In this document: positions 8,981 through 16,494 of the stretch, in pieces | Layout of the letters: each line of letters opens with the position of its first letter | How positions within the stretch are numbered: position 1 is the stretch's first letter | Virus record (IMG/VR): IMGVR_UViG_3300036945_000501 | Span: 1-23,360 of that record | DNA length: 23,360 bases | Source: a virus | Reading direction: 5' to 3' (one strand) | Position numbers and translations under genes: made by a program | Notes under the pieces: generated by a model | The model's database searches: none | Seen by the model: the letters and a program-made list of their open reading frames with translations, nothing else | What the model was told of the DNA's origin: nothing

Positions 8981-9536
8981 TAGGAGGCGTCACTGTGCCA
9001 CCGCTCGTGGTCGTGCCGCTGCCCGTCGCCACAGTCGGATTGCCCGTGTTCTCAGACGTATATGGACCGTCCCGAAACACCGCCGTCGTGAGGTTGAACG
9101 TGTCTGTCGCCGTGCGCGAAAGCTTCCGCGTCTCATAGGATTCATGAAAAATATACATCACGTCCACGCTTTGCGTGAACCGCAGTTCCCGGAGCACCGC
9201 AAGCGGATACGGCGTCACCAGTTCCAGCGCCGCCGTGCCCGCCATGACCGCGCCGCGGTTCCGCCAGAACCGCACATACAGATCGCCGAACTCCAGCACA
9301 TAGCCGGCCGCCCGCGTCGGGATGAACGACACCAGCCGCACGCGCGAGGATTCCGTCTTCACCGCGCCGCAGAAATAGGAACCCGTCCTACGCTGCGCCC
9401 CGCCCTGCGGATGAATGACGACGTTCATCAACTCGCGCGCGCCGTTGGGATACCGCTCCAAATCGACGCGGCCGAACAGGCGCGGCGAGAACTCCCCTGC
9501 CGTAAAGTTGGTTTGAAGGTGGCGGCTCCGCGGCAT
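8862..9536 (-). CDS. Tail tubular protein B-like protein, N-terminal portion (split gene)
   Basis: A 224-aa product from the ATG at 9536, which forms a TAATG overlap with the stop of the tail tubular A gene; a GTG five codons upstream is less likely. The N-terminus is typical of nozzle proteins: 'RHLQTNFTAGEFSPRLFGRV', 'ERYPNGARELMNVVIHPQGG', 'YVLEFGDLYVRFWRNRG', 'TPYPLAVLRELRFTQSVDVM' and 'RDGPY'. After about residue 165 the protein turns into a Thr/Gly/Ser/Asp linker ending in an almost pure Gly/Asp tail before TGA. The family usually continues without interruption into the beta-rich part that here lies in the next frame. A run of five G (8872-8876) sits 8 nt before the stop codon, a plausible slippage point. 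Confidence 0.85.
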   Translation of the reverse strand: MPRSRHLQTNFTAGEFSPRLFGRVDLERYPNGARELMNVVIHPQGGAQRRTGSYFCGAVKTESSRVRLVSFIPTRAAGYVLEFGDLYVRFWRNRGAVMAGTAALELVTPYPLAVLRELRFTQSVDVMYIFHESYETRKLSRTATDTFNLTTAVFRDGPYTSENTGNPTVATGSGTTTSGGTVTPPTTGGTDDAGAGGTGGDSGGDSGGSSGDGDGGGDGGGGGE

Positions 9537-10129
9537 TAACCACGATACCACGAAGTCGGCCAGGACCGGCCCATTCGTGCTTCAAGGAACACGTCCGCAT
9601 AGACCTGATCGGGCGAGCCCTCCATGGCGTCCTGCGACCGCGCGCGGCGAACAGCATCCTCGGCCGCCTTGTGCATCGCCTCGAACATGGATTCTTTCTG
9701 CGTCAGCGGCATCGCCAACTCGGCGGCCAGGCGCATGGACAGGGCGAACGAAAACCCGGCCGTGAACAGCGCCGTATTCGTCACCTGCTTGATGTAGAGG
9801 ATGTTCAGCGGCGCGGTCAGGTCGGTCAGGATGGCGCCCGCCTCGACCTTCCACTTGCTTTCCGGATGCGCGTCCACCCGCCACACGCGGAGGCAGTCTG
9901 TCGGCAGGGTATAGGCGTAGTCATAGTCCCATACCGGCGCCGTTGTGCTCGCCGCCAGTTCCACCCGCGTCATCGCGAAATTCCACGGATGCGACGCCAG
10001 CAACTCGTCGCGGCATTCGCTGTAAAGCTGGTTGCACCGGCCTGACTTCGTGTCAGACGCCGAAAGGCTGGTGATCGGGTCCGATCCCAGCCTTGCAAGA
10101 GCACGGTTGCAGATAGCGACTTCGGACAT
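9536..10129 (-). CDS. Tail tubular protein A-like (adaptor, T7 gp11-like)
   Basis: A 197-aa protein from the ATG at 10129. The N-terminus 'EVAICNRALARLGSDPITSL', the following 'SGRCNQLYSECRDELLASHPWNFAM', 'YAYTLPTDCLRVWRV' and the helical 'ALSMRLAAELAMPLTQKESM' region are hallmarks of tail tubular A adaptor proteins, which form the ring between portal and nozzle. The length is the usual one. It lies directly before the tail tubular B gene, with overlapping TAATG. A GAGGGG sequence lies far upstream, and a GC-rich stem-loop separates it from the start codon. Confidence 0.9.
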   Translation of the reverse strand: MSEVAICNRALARLGSDPITSLSASDTKSGRCNQLYSECRDELLASHPWNFAMTRVELAASTTAPVWDYDYAYTLPTDCLRVWRVDAHPESKWKVEAGAILTDLTAPLNILYIKQVTNTALFTAGFSFALSMRLAAELAMPLTQKESMFEAMHKAAEDAVRRARSQDAMEGSPDQVYADVFLEARMGRSWPTSWYRG

Positions 10130-10136
10130 ACGGTGC

Positions 10137-10160
10137 GGGGCCGAGGTTTCCCCCGGCCCC
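10137..10160 (-). other. GC-rich stem-loop just upstream of the tail tubular A start
   Basis: Arms GGGGCCG (10137-10143) and CGGCCCC (10154-10160) are perfectly complementary over 7 bp with a 10-nt loop, in the 38-bp gap between two late genes. There is no T-run behind it, so it is not a classic terminator. The stem ends 7 nt before the ATG at 10129, so it could modulate initiation, mark an RNA-processing site or act as a weak attenuator. Confidence 0.45.
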
Positions 10161-10167
10161 TCCCTGG

Positions 10168-10662
10168 TCAGTCGATCACGTATTGCGTCTCGAAGCAGAG
10201 CGTGCCGGCGCCGGTCGCGGCCGTCGTCAGCGTCATCGCCAGGTCATAGAACCGGCCGGAATCCGCGGACAGGCCCGCATCCTCCCAGACCAGCTTGCGA
10301 CAGTTGGCAATGTCCTTCACCTCGAAAAGCAGGTTCACCGGAAGGATGGTGATCGCCGTCGCGATGCTGGTCGCAGTAGCGTAGGCGTCCACATCCACCA
10401 CGGCGCCGCCATTGCCGGCAATCTGGTAGATGCCGACATCGCCGGCCGCGGAGGTAATCGCGTCGCAGGTCATCCAGATGCCAGTCATTCGCCAGTTGGA
10501 CTTGACGCGGGCGAACCGGTAGATCGACGCGATGCTGTCGGCGGCACCGACCTCGAACGTGGCGACCTGCGATCGCAGTTTGCCTCCGCTGTAGGTGGTG
10601 CCGACAAGCGTGCCGGCGTCGAAGGCGGTGAGGTTGGTGGACTTGAGGGTCACAACAGCCAT
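10168..10662 (-). CDS. Beta-rich virion protein after the capsid gene (possible capsid decoration protein)
   Basis: A 164-aa protein from the ATG at 10662, with a good AAGGA Shine-Dalgarno sequence 9 nt upstream. It lies 28 bp after the major capsid gene and before the tail adaptor. The sequence is rich in Ala, Thr, Val and Gly with alternating beta segments ('AVVTLKSTNLTAFDAG', 'NWRMTGIWMTCDAITSAAGD') and no charged clusters, as in small capsid accessory proteins. I do not recognise the family with certainty. Decoration protein is inferred from position, size and composition. Confidence 0.6.
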   Translation of the reverse strand: MAVVTLKSTNLTAFDAGTLVGTTYSGGKLRSQVATFEVGAADSIASIYRFARVKSNWRMTGIWMTCDAITSAAGDVGIYQIAGNGGAVVDVDAYATATSIATAITILPVNLLFEVKDIANCRKLVWEDAGLSADSGRFYDLAMTLTTAATGAGTLCFETQYVID

Positions 10663-10690
10663 TGTTCAGGTTCCTTCTTGCTGCTGCGGA

Positions 10691-11578
10691 TCAGGCTTCG
10701 GAGCAGAGGATTTCACAGACCTTCTCCTCCTCCAGCCGCACGGCGCCGATGAACATCTGGAAGTAGCCATACCAGCTGAATCGCTTGTCGGCGCGGCGAT
10801 CGACTTCCGCCGTGATGTCCTTGCCGATGGCCAGGCCAATGCCCGTCTTCGCGAAGGCGAAGCACTTGCGATAGCCGGAGCCGTTGGTTCCGAGACGTTC
10901 CGTCCGGATGAACTCGAACCCCATGAAGGTATCAATGTCACCCTTCACGAGAGCCTTGACGGAAGCATAGTCCTCGCTCGTGGCCTCGGTCGTGGCCAGG
11001 AGGTTGGCGATCTGCTTCTGGGCGCACGCGAGATAGAGCTTCTCGCCCGGCTCCACCGCCTCGCCGGCCACCAAGGCGGAACGCGCCTCGATCAACTTGG
11101 AGATGGTCATGCCGGCGTTGCCGGTGCCGGTTCCGTAGGCCCACGAGTTGACCGCAACCGAGTTGGAATTGGTCGCCGTGGTGGTGCCCGTCTCGCCGGT
11201 CGTGGCAGTGCCGAGCGCCGCGGCGATGATGACATCATCCAGCGCGCGCCCCATGGCGTCGCCATGCGTGCGGATGTAGGCGCTGGTCGGATCGGCCAGC
11301 ATCTGCACCTTGTCGATGTTGTCGATGAGGTCGCCCGTCTCGTATCCGGCCAGCGACACCCAACGCCTATTGTGCGGGGTGTTGATGAGCGGACTGTCGC
11401 CGTTGCGATCCGTGATGGCCTGCGCCGCGACGGCGCCGACGTAATCGAAGGAGAAGGACTTGCCGACGCCGGTTTCGACGGTGACGGCGGATCGAAGCCG
11501 CGAGCCATGCTGCTGTGCGCGCAGCATGATGTTGCTGTTGTACTTCTGGACGAAGGCTTCCGTGATTTGGAATGACAC
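10691..11578 (-). CDS. Major capsid protein
   Basis: A 295-aa protein starting at the GTG at 11578 (product VSFQITEAF), preceded by GGAG at about 8 nt. The sequence has the features of podovirus-type capsid proteins: an N-terminal arm ('TEAFVQKYNSNIMLRAQQHG'), 'RRWVSLAGYETGDLIDNIDK', the helical 'RTHGDAMGRALDDVIIAAAL' (typical spine helix), and a C-terminal 'GKDITAEVDRRADKRFSWYG' beta block. The gene follows the scaffold gene, as expected for HK97-fold capsids. It has the only long leader (gap 11579-11833) in the late operon, which fits a need for high or separate expression. No 10A/10B-like frameshift extension is visible after the TGA. Confidence 0.88.
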   Translation of the reverse strand: MSFQITEAFVQKYNSNIMLRAQQHGSRLRSAVTVETGVGKSFSFDYVGAVAAQAITDRNGDSPLINTPHNRRWVSLAGYETGDLIDNIDKVQMLADPTSAYIRTHGDAMGRALDDVIIAAALGTATTGETGTTTATNSNSVAVNSWAYGTGTGNAGMTISKLIEARSALVAGEAVEPGEKLYLACAQKQIANLLATTEATSEDYASVKALVKGDIDTFMGFEFIRTERLGTNGSGYRKCFAFAKTGIGLAIGKDITAEVDRRADKRFSWYGYFQMFIGAVRLEEEKVCEILCSEA

Positions 11579-11764
11579 GGGCGGAACTCCAACCGAGCGT
11601 TACGTTGCTCGACTAGGCTCCCCGAGAATCTTCCGCGCGGTGCGCGTGGCGGTCATCCGGACCCGATGGGCTACCCGGCTATCTCGGCCACACGCGGCGC
11701 AGTCACACGGACCCGCGTCTCGGCTGTTGTGCAGGGCCGCCGCTGCCCTTGACGCTGCCCCGGA

Positions 11765-11779
11765 CGGGAGAAACTCCCG
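11765..11779 (-). other. Short perfect hairpin in the capsid leader
   Basis: CGGGAG-AAA-CTCCCG on the plus strand (6-bp arms, 3-nt loop). No U-tract follows on the transcribed strand, so an intrinsic terminator is unlikely. It could be an RNA stability or processing element upstream of the capsid message. Confidence 0.35.
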
Positions 11780-11802
11780 CTACCCGGCGCGTCTCCGCCA
11801 TA

Positions 11803-11829
11803 TTCCTTCCGATTATGGGTCGGTGTCAA
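11803..11829 (-). promoter_or_regulatory. Candidate leftward promoter ahead of the capsid gene
   Basis: The minus strand reads TTGACA at 11829-11824, then an AT-richer stretch with CATAAT six bases downstream (too close for a -10) and GGAATAT about 17-18 bases downstream (a weak -10). The -35 match is perfect but the -10 is poor. A late or capsid promoter is plausible because the gap lies between the scaffold module and the capsid gene. Confidence 0.3.
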
Positions 11830-11833
11830 TAAG

Positions 11834-12001
11834 TTATGATGCGTCCCCGCGCAGATACTTCTCAAACGCCGTAGCGCATTCCACCACCCGCGCCGGCGCG
11901 CCGGGCGTGATGTGCGGCTTCATGCACTCGACGGCCAGCCTCAGCGCCTCGCGCCGCCGGTCCTCTTCGTAATCCGCCGCAGACCTCGGCCCGGGCTTCA
12001 C
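11834..12001 (-). CDS. Small hypothetical protein between scaffold and capsid genes
   Basis: A 55-aa acidic/basic helical protein. The start is taken as the GTG at 12001, which overlaps the scaffold stop as GTGA, the pattern of most genes here; an ATG at 12040 would give 68 aa but a 43-bp overlap. The sequence 'YEEDRRREALRLAVECMKPH' followed by 'ARVVECATAFEKYLRG' predicts two helices. Small helical proteins of this type are found beside capsid genes in other alphaproteobacterial prophages as far as I recall. Function unknown. Confidence 0.6.
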   Translation of the reverse strand: MKPGPRSAADYEEDRRREALRLAVECMKPHITPGAPARVVECATAFEKYLRGDAS

Positions 12002-12867
12002 GCCGCCGCCCTGCCGCGGTCGCGCGGCTCGTTGCTCCATCCCCAGGAATGCAACTCATCCCACATGCGCCGCGCCTCGCCATGACCAGGGTTCTCCCGG
12101 TCGCCCAGCTTCGCCATGAACTCCTTGTCCTGCCCAAGCGCGCCGATCTTCGCCTGAGCCTCGGCCGGTGTCATAGCGCTGCCGCTCGCATTCCCGCCGC
12201 CGGCCAGGCCAGGCTTTTCCAGCATCAGATCGGCCGCCTGCGATAGCAGTTTCAGCGCGTCCAGATGCCCGCCCACGACCAGCGCGTTGATAGCCTCGAA
12301 CCCGACGCCTTTCTGCTGCGCCAGTTGCTCGATGCGCGATGCCTTCTCGCCATAGGCGCCGCCCCATTCCTCGCGCAGTTTCGCGAGCGCGGCATCCGTG
12401 GCCGCCTGCTGCTGCTGCACGACCAGCGCCTCCATTGCCGGAAGCTTGGCCATGAACACCTCGGCTTGCGCCTTGCTCAGCCCGGCCTCGTGCGCCGCCG
12501 CCGTGAACCATTCCGTCGCCTCGGGCCGCACCGTGTCCGGCGCCTTGATGCCGTAGCCCTCGGGCGTTTCCGGAGCGCCCATGCCCAGCCGCGTCAGGAT
12601 CGCAGCGCGCGTCTCGGCCGGAACATCGCCCTCGCGCGGCAGGCGAAGGACTTCGTTCTTGTCCAGCCCCACCATGCTCGCCGCATTCTTGTAGCCCTTC
12701 GCCAGCGCGCCGACATCGGCCAAATCCTTGAACGTCGGGTCCGTCCGGTATTCCGCCGGAAGCCATCCGCGAGCATCGCCCGCATCGGGCGTTGCGCCGC
12801 CCCCCAGGACCGATCCCGTTGGTGCGGTCGTGGCGGCAGGTGCCGCCTCAGTCTGCGTTTCGCTCAC
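11998..12867 (-). CDS. Capsid scaffolding protein
   Basis: A 289-aa protein starting with GTG at 12867, with a strong GGAGG 9 nt upstream; the start lies inside the end of the Bbp19-like gene. The layout fits podovirus scaffolds: a Thr/Ala-rich N-terminal stretch, 'GWLPAEYRTDPTFKDLADVG', 'LAKGYKNAASMVG', 'PETPEGYGIKAPD', then a long helical region 'EWFTAAAHEAGLSKAQAEVF' with Gln/Ala-rich coiled-coil character. It lies between the portal/Bbp19 and capsid genes. A fused protease is not seen. Confidence 0.85.
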   Translation of the reverse strand: MSETQTEAAPAATTAPTGSVLGGGATPDAGDARGWLPAEYRTDPTFKDLADVGALAKGYKNAASMVGLDKNEVLRLPREGDVPAETRAAILTRLGMGAPETPEGYGIKAPDTVRPEATEWFTAAAHEAGLSKAQAEVFMAKLPAMEALVVQQQQAATDAALAKLREEWGGAYGEKASRIEQLAQQKGVGFEAINALVVGGHLDALKLLSQAADLMLEKPGLAGGGNASGSAMTPAEAQAKIGALGQDKEFMAKLGDRENPGHGEARRMWDELHSWGWSNEPRDRGRAAA

Positions 12868-13156
12868 TGAATACGTCCTCCGTATCGCCCGACCGCAGCA
12901 TCCGCGCCGCGGCGTCAGGGTCGCTGTTGATCATGCGGATGAGATAGATGGCCACGTTCCGCTGGCCTTCGTTGAAGGCGGTGCGGTGCGGGTCGCCGGC
13001 AAACGACGATGCGCCAATCCCGGATGCTCGCATAAGGTCCGCGAGCACGATCTGTCCCGAAGGCCCGGCAAACACTTGCCGATATGCAACCCGGAGCGCC
13101 GCGGCTTCGTGCGCGGCGTCATCACGGGACAGCATTCGCCGGAAGATGGATGTCAA
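12848..13156 (-). CDS. Bbp19-like small phage protein
   Basis: A 102-aa protein. The start is taken as TTG at 13156, overlapping the portal stop (TTGA), with a GGGGGCG stretch upstream; an ATG seven codons later has no visible ribosome site. The sequence 'AYRQVFAGPSGQIVLADLMR' and 'GDPHRTAFNEGQRNVAIYLI' matches the small Bbp19-like family that sits next to portal genes in podoviruses, with the conserved 'F...G...vL.dL' and 'EGqRnv...li' features. Function is unknown; it probably has a role in head assembly. Confidence 0.75.
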   Translation of the reverse strand: MTSIFRRMLSRDDAAHEAAALRVAYRQVFAGPSGQIVLADLMRASGIGASSFAGDPHRTAFNEGQRNVAIYLIRMINSDPDAAARMLRSGDTEDVFSERNAD

Positions 13157-14763
13157 GCAGGCGCCCCCATTTCGGCCATCTGCGCCAGCGCCGCCGTGCC
13201 GTCCTTGGCCGCCGACGCCACGCCCTGAGCCGCCTCAACCTGCATCATCCCGGCCTGCGCCTGCTGACGGCTATCCGCCAGTTCCTGCGCCTCGGCTTCC
13301 GTGCGAATGCTGCTGCCAGGCGCGCCGTAGCGGTCTGCCATGAAACGCGCGGTTTTTGGCAGGTCCACCACGTCCAACACAGACGGATCGGCTTTCGCGG
13401 CCTCGACGATGAACCCCATCCACTTGAGAACGCTGTCCGCATCGGAAGACTTTTGCGCCAGCGCCAGCGGCGATTGATACTCGACTTCCCATTGAATGCC
13501 GGACAGCGCATCCGGCGGAGGCGCGAACAGCCCATTGCGCCACATGATCGCGAACGTCCGTTCGATGATCGGGCCGAGGAATTCCTGTTGCAGCCTCGAC
13601 ACCATCGGCCCGAGAAGCCGCAACTGTTCATCGCGCCGTTGCATGACTTCCGTAGCGGTCATGTTCGGCCGCGTCGGCAGGTTCATCCATGTGACGTAGA
13701 AAAGCTCACGGACGCGCGCCTCTACCGCCTGGATGTATTCCAGCCCAAGATCAGGACGCGCATTGCCGCCAAGCGGCAGGATGCGGTCCTTCATCGCGGC
13801 CGTCGCGTCGTAGTAGTTCAGCGCGCTTGGATTGAGGTTCAGCGGCGACAGGAACCCGTCCGACGGCAGCGCCATGGGCGGGTCAACCGCCTTCGCGAAG
13901 CCCTTGAGGTTCACTTCCTCCATGCGGTTGAGCATCCGCACATCGGGCAGCGCCATCATGCCGGGGCCGAACCCGTAATCCTCGCCCGATCGCCGCGACC
14001 ACCGCGCGAAGGCATACGGGAATTCCAGGAACGTCCCTTCCTCTAGCGTCTCCACGCCTTCGCGCAGCACGTAGCAGGACACGAAATCGCCCTCGGCCCG
14101 CACACCTTCGGGCTTGGGATAGACGGCATGGACGATTTCAAAGCGCTGGTCAGGCGCGACCTCGGCCGCCTTTTTCAACTGCGGCGACTGCGCCTTGGGC
14201 CAGTTCGCAATGATGTTGCGCGCGCTCCACTTGTAGATGCGGAACAGCGTGTCAACCTTGCCCCAGCCGTCCAGCGAGATGAAGCACTCGGATAGGCTGG
14301 TCGTGCGGAACATCGGTCCTGCCTTGCCGGCGTCGCCAATGAACATCGGCCCGCATCCGAACGCGGCGATATCGAGATACGCCTCATGCGCCGACGTGTT
14401 GAACCCGGCCTTTGGCGAGTTAAACCGCGCATACATGCGTTCGGTCGCATCCTCGAACCACTCTTTGACCTCGCTATCCGAATCGGCCATCTGGGCGGCG
14501 CGCATCCCGCCCGGGATGAGCTTGAACCAGCGCAGCGCCGGGCTTGTCAGCATTCCATGCAGCCCGCCGGCAAGCTGCTCATTCGCGCTAACCGGCGTGG
14601 TGTTGAATATCCATCGTTGCCGCGTGCGCGAACCCGCGACGGTATGCGTTGTGAACTCGCGCGACGGCAGCAGGAAATCGGCGACTTCTTGCCAGTGGGC
14701 TTCGGTTGTGGCGCGGTCGGACTTGAGCGTGTCCGCGCGCTTGATAATCTGCGCCGCGTTCAC
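13153..14763 (-). CDS. Portal protein (podovirus head-to-tail connector)
   Basis: A 536-aa protein starting with GTG at 14763 in a GTGA overlap with the gene before it. Clear family features: N-terminal 'HWQEVADFLLPSREF', 'FNTTPVSANEQLAGGLHGML', 'SPALRWFKL', 'LDIAAFGCGPMFIGD', 'SGEDYGFGPGMMALPDVRML', the conserved 'MNLPTRPNMTATEVMQRRDE' helix and 'LGPMVSRLQQEFLGPIIERT'. These mark the T7/P-SSP7-type head-to-tail connector family. The length is normal. The dodecameric portal sits at the capsid vertex, receives DNA from the terminase, and binds the tail adaptor (tail tubular A). Confidence 0.95.
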   Translation of the reverse strand: MNAAQIIKRADTLKSDRATTEAHWQEVADFLLPSREFTTHTVAGSRTRQRWIFNTTPVSANEQLAGGLHGMLTSPALRWFKLIPGGMRAAQMADSDSEVKEWFEDATERMYARFNSPKAGFNTSAHEAYLDIAAFGCGPMFIGDAGKAGPMFRTTSLSECFISLDGWGKVDTLFRIYKWSARNIIANWPKAQSPQLKKAAEVAPDQRFEIVHAVYPKPEGVRAEGDFVSCYVLREGVETLEEGTFLEFPYAFARWSRRSGEDYGFGPGMMALPDVRMLNRMEEVNLKGFAKAVDPPMALPSDGFLSPLNLNPSALNYYDATAAMKDRILPLGGNARPDLGLEYIQAVEARVRELFYVTWMNLPTRPNMTATEVMQRRDEQLRLLGPMVSRLQQEFLGPIIERTFAIMWRNGLFAPPPDALSGIQWEVEYQSPLALAQKSSDADSVLKWMGFIVEAAKADPSVLDVVDLPKTARFMADRYGAPGSSIRTEAEAQELADSRQQAQAGMMQVEAAQGVASAAKDGTAALAQMAEMGAPA

Positions 14764-14969
14764 GGGCCGCCCAGCAGCGACTTGCCTCCGACTGGCGAAG
14801 GCCGGTCGGACGTTGCGGTTAGGACCGTGCTGCTGCGTCCCTTGGCCTGGCCGGCGCGCTGGCGAGCCGCCTGTTCGGCGTCCAGCACCGCCGCGGCGTC
14901 ATTCGTGGGCGGCGGCGCGGGCGGGTCCGGAGCCTTGGGCGACTTGGGCGATGAAAACAGCGCGCTCAT
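14760..14969 (-). CDS. Small conserved phage protein upstream of the portal
   Basis: A 69-aa protein from the ATG at 14969, with AGGAG 7 nt upstream. It has the typical layout of a small podovirus protein that sits before the portal gene: 'MSALFSSPKSPKAPDPPAPP', a short Ala/Glu/Arg-rich helix, then 'GRSSTVLTATSD' and a C-terminal 'GKSLLGG'. The Pro-rich N-terminus is probably unstructured. The role is unknown; it may act in virion assembly. Confidence 0.75.
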   Translation of the reverse strand: MSALFSSPKSPKAPDPPAPPPTNDAAAVLDAEQAARQRAGQAKGRSSTVLTATSDRPSPVGGKSLLGGP

Positions 14970-14978
14970 GTGCGGCTC

Positions 14979-16055
14979 CTATGGACGTGGGGGCGGGCCG
15001 CGCCCGAACGAGTTGGTGCCCGGAGAAAGCCCCGGCCCCATGATGACGCCGACGCCGGGGCCGATGCCTGTGCCACCGCCACCGCCGCCCCCACCGCCGC
15101 CGCTTTGCGTGGCAAGAAACATCGGCGCCACGGTTCCAGGGTTACTGGTCATGGCGTAAGGCCCGGTGATCCACGACGGCGGCCGGCTGCGATAGGGATG
15201 ACTTGCCGGCAGGCTATCCAGCGGCTCAGTGACCGCCGGCTTGTAGCGCCACGCGGCCGAGCCCTCGACAAGCTGGCGTTCCGTGATCGAAAGCGGGCGG
15301 TTGAAAAATATCCACTCCAATACGGTCATCGTTCCGCCGGCGGCTTCCGGGAGAATGATGTTCGTCGGCGTGTTGTCGAAGGTCGCCGCGACGGACGCCA
15401 GATAGAACGAGTTGAATACGGTTTGGATCGCCGCGCCGTTCTGCTCAACATAAAGATGCTGATAGGTCGTGTATGACCACGGCGCCGCGCCATTGCTGGC
15501 GGACTGCCTCGCCGTTGATAGGAACGTATCATAGTTGTACCCGTCAACGTAGTGGGTCAGGGTTTGGCTTCCGTCGCCAATCCGCGCCCAGCCGCCCGAG
15601 CCGCCGTTGAGGTTCAGCACGCAAAAGGCGGAACCTCGCGTCAGCCCCGCCCAGATATTCGCCGCCGTGAAATGCGTGCCGCCGGTGACGCAATAGAGCC
15701 CCGTGATCGCCGCCGTCGATGCCGCCTTGACCCGAGGCATGTTCGGCGCGGTGCCGGCGCTGGTGAGGTTCGAGCCGCCAGTCTGATTGTAGAGGATGTC
15801 CGCATATGCCGCGCTCGCGCCGGCCGCGGCGTCGATCGCCGCCGTGTCCACCAGGCCTTGCGCGGTGAAGTTGATATCGTTGCCCAGAGTTTTCAGGCGC
15901 AGACACGCGCCGTTGTAGATCGACGGCGAGAAGATGCGTCCAGCCCCATATGCGCCGATGACCGCCGAGCGCAGGCTATCCAGGTAGAATGTGGAATTGC
16001 CTAGCTTCTGGACGAAGCCGTTCTTCGTCTTCCGGGGAAGCGAAGGCTTCGGCAT
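14979..16055 (-). CDS. LamG/arabinofuranosidase-like surface (adhesin) protein
   Basis: A 358-aa protein. Residues 25-115 resemble the opening of arabinofuranosidase-B-like concanavalin-type domains in phage tail proteins ('AVIGAYGAGRIFSPSIYNGA', 'LRLKTLGNDINF', 'LVDTAAIDAA', 'ADILYNQTGGSN', 'PNMPRV'). The middle resembles a LamG-type beta sandwich, and 'EWIFFNRPLSITERQLVEG' plus 'LPASHPYRSRPPSW' (about 247-294) is the typical C-terminal signature of phage LamG-like proteins. The tail has ten consecutive Gly (319-328) and a Gly/Pro-rich end. Probable role: binding of a host polysaccharide. Its position between terminase and portal is unusual for a receptor-binding protein. Enzyme activity is not supported. 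Confidence 0.72.
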   Translation of the reverse strand: MPKPSLPRKTKNGFVQKLGNSTFYLDSLRSAVIGAYGAGRIFSPSIYNGACLRLKTLGNDINFTAQGLVDTAAIDAAAGASAAYADILYNQTGGSNLTSAGTAPNMPRVKAASTAAITGLYCVTGGTHFTAANIWAGLTRGSAFCVLNLNGGSGGWARIGDGSQTLTHYVDGYNYDTFLSTARQSASNGAAPWSYTTYQHLYVEQNGAAIQTVFNSFYLASVAATFDNTPTNIILPEAAGGTMTVLEWIFFNRPLSITERQLVEGSAAWRYKPAVTEPLDSLPASHPYRSRPPSWITGPYAMTSNPGTVAPMFLATQSGGGGGGGGGGTGIGPGVGVIMGPGLSPGTNSFGRGPPPRP

Positions 16056-16056
16056 G

Positions 16057-16482
16057 TCAGGTCGCGACCTGCGTATAGGTGGACTTGGACACGATATTCA
16101 AGGATGCCGCCATGCTCACGCCGAGCGACGAATAGACGCCGATCTTGTAGGCTCGGGCCGGCTGCGGCGCGCCGATCAACTGGCCGTATTTGATCGAGGC
16201 GCTTGTCGAGAAGCTGATCGTCCCCAGCAGCGTCGCGGGGTTTTGCGACACGAGATCAGCGTAGTTGGTCGCGTCCTCCATCAAGGGCAGGGCGTGGATT
16301 TCCAGTGACGCCGAGCCCGTGGGCGTGAGCGACGCAAGCTTGACGCTGATATCCATCAGCAGCTTGCCGTCGGTCGTGATGGCTGCGGACAGGGCGCTGC
16401 CCGCCGTCGCCAGCGAGTTGAGCCCCGTGGTGATGATCTGCGTCCAGGTTTCGTCAACCTGGTTGGTGACGACGGCGACCAT
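16057..16482 (-). CDS. Beta-rich putative virion protein
   Basis: A 141-aa Ser/Thr/Ala-rich protein from the ATG at 16482, with GAGGAG 8 nt upstream. It has regularly spaced hydrophobic beta segments ('GKLLMDISVKLASLTPTGSA', 'ARAYKIGVYSSLGVSM') and few charges. It lies in the block of surface-type proteins between the CBM-like and LamG-like genes, one base before the next start. I recognise no specific domain. A structural role, perhaps capsid or fibre decoration, is inferred from context. Confidence 0.55.
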   Translation of the reverse strand: MVAVVTNQVDETWTQIITTGLNSLATAGSALSAAITTDGKLLMDISVKLASLTPTGSASLEIHALPLMEDATNYADLVSQNPATLLGTISFSTSASIKYGQLIGAPQPARAYKIGVYSSLGVSMAASLNIVSKSTYTQVAT

Positions 16483-16494
16483 GATGCGCGCTCC

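Larger units (their letters stand above)
11579..11833. other. 255-bp non-coding leader upstream of the capsid gene
   Basis: This is the only sizeable gap in the leftward late operon. On the minus strand it holds a perfect TTGACA (11829-11824), a 6-bp hairpin with a 3-nt loop (11765-11779) and a 5-bp hairpin (11594-11611) just in front of the GGAG of the capsid gene. A 64-codon open frame inside it has no plausible ribosome site and an Arg/Thr-rich composition, so I do not treat it as a gene. Confidence 0.6.

Noticed and set aside
10663-10690. T7 10A/10B-like frameshift extension of the capsid protein
   Set aside because: The gap after the capsid stop is only 28 bp before the next gene, with no clear slippery heptamer.
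11765-11779. Hairpin as intrinsic terminator
   Set aside because: No T-run follows the stem on the transcribed strand, and essential late genes lie downstream.
11671-11865. 64-codon minus-strand frame in the capsid leader
   Set aside because: No ribosome site, Arg/Thr-rich random-looking product, and it overlaps the end of the coupled small gene 11834-12001.
15079-15103. Poly-Gly codon run in the LamG-like gene as a frameshift site
   Set aside because: The frame continues normally to its stop, and no open alternative frame leads to a recognisable domain.
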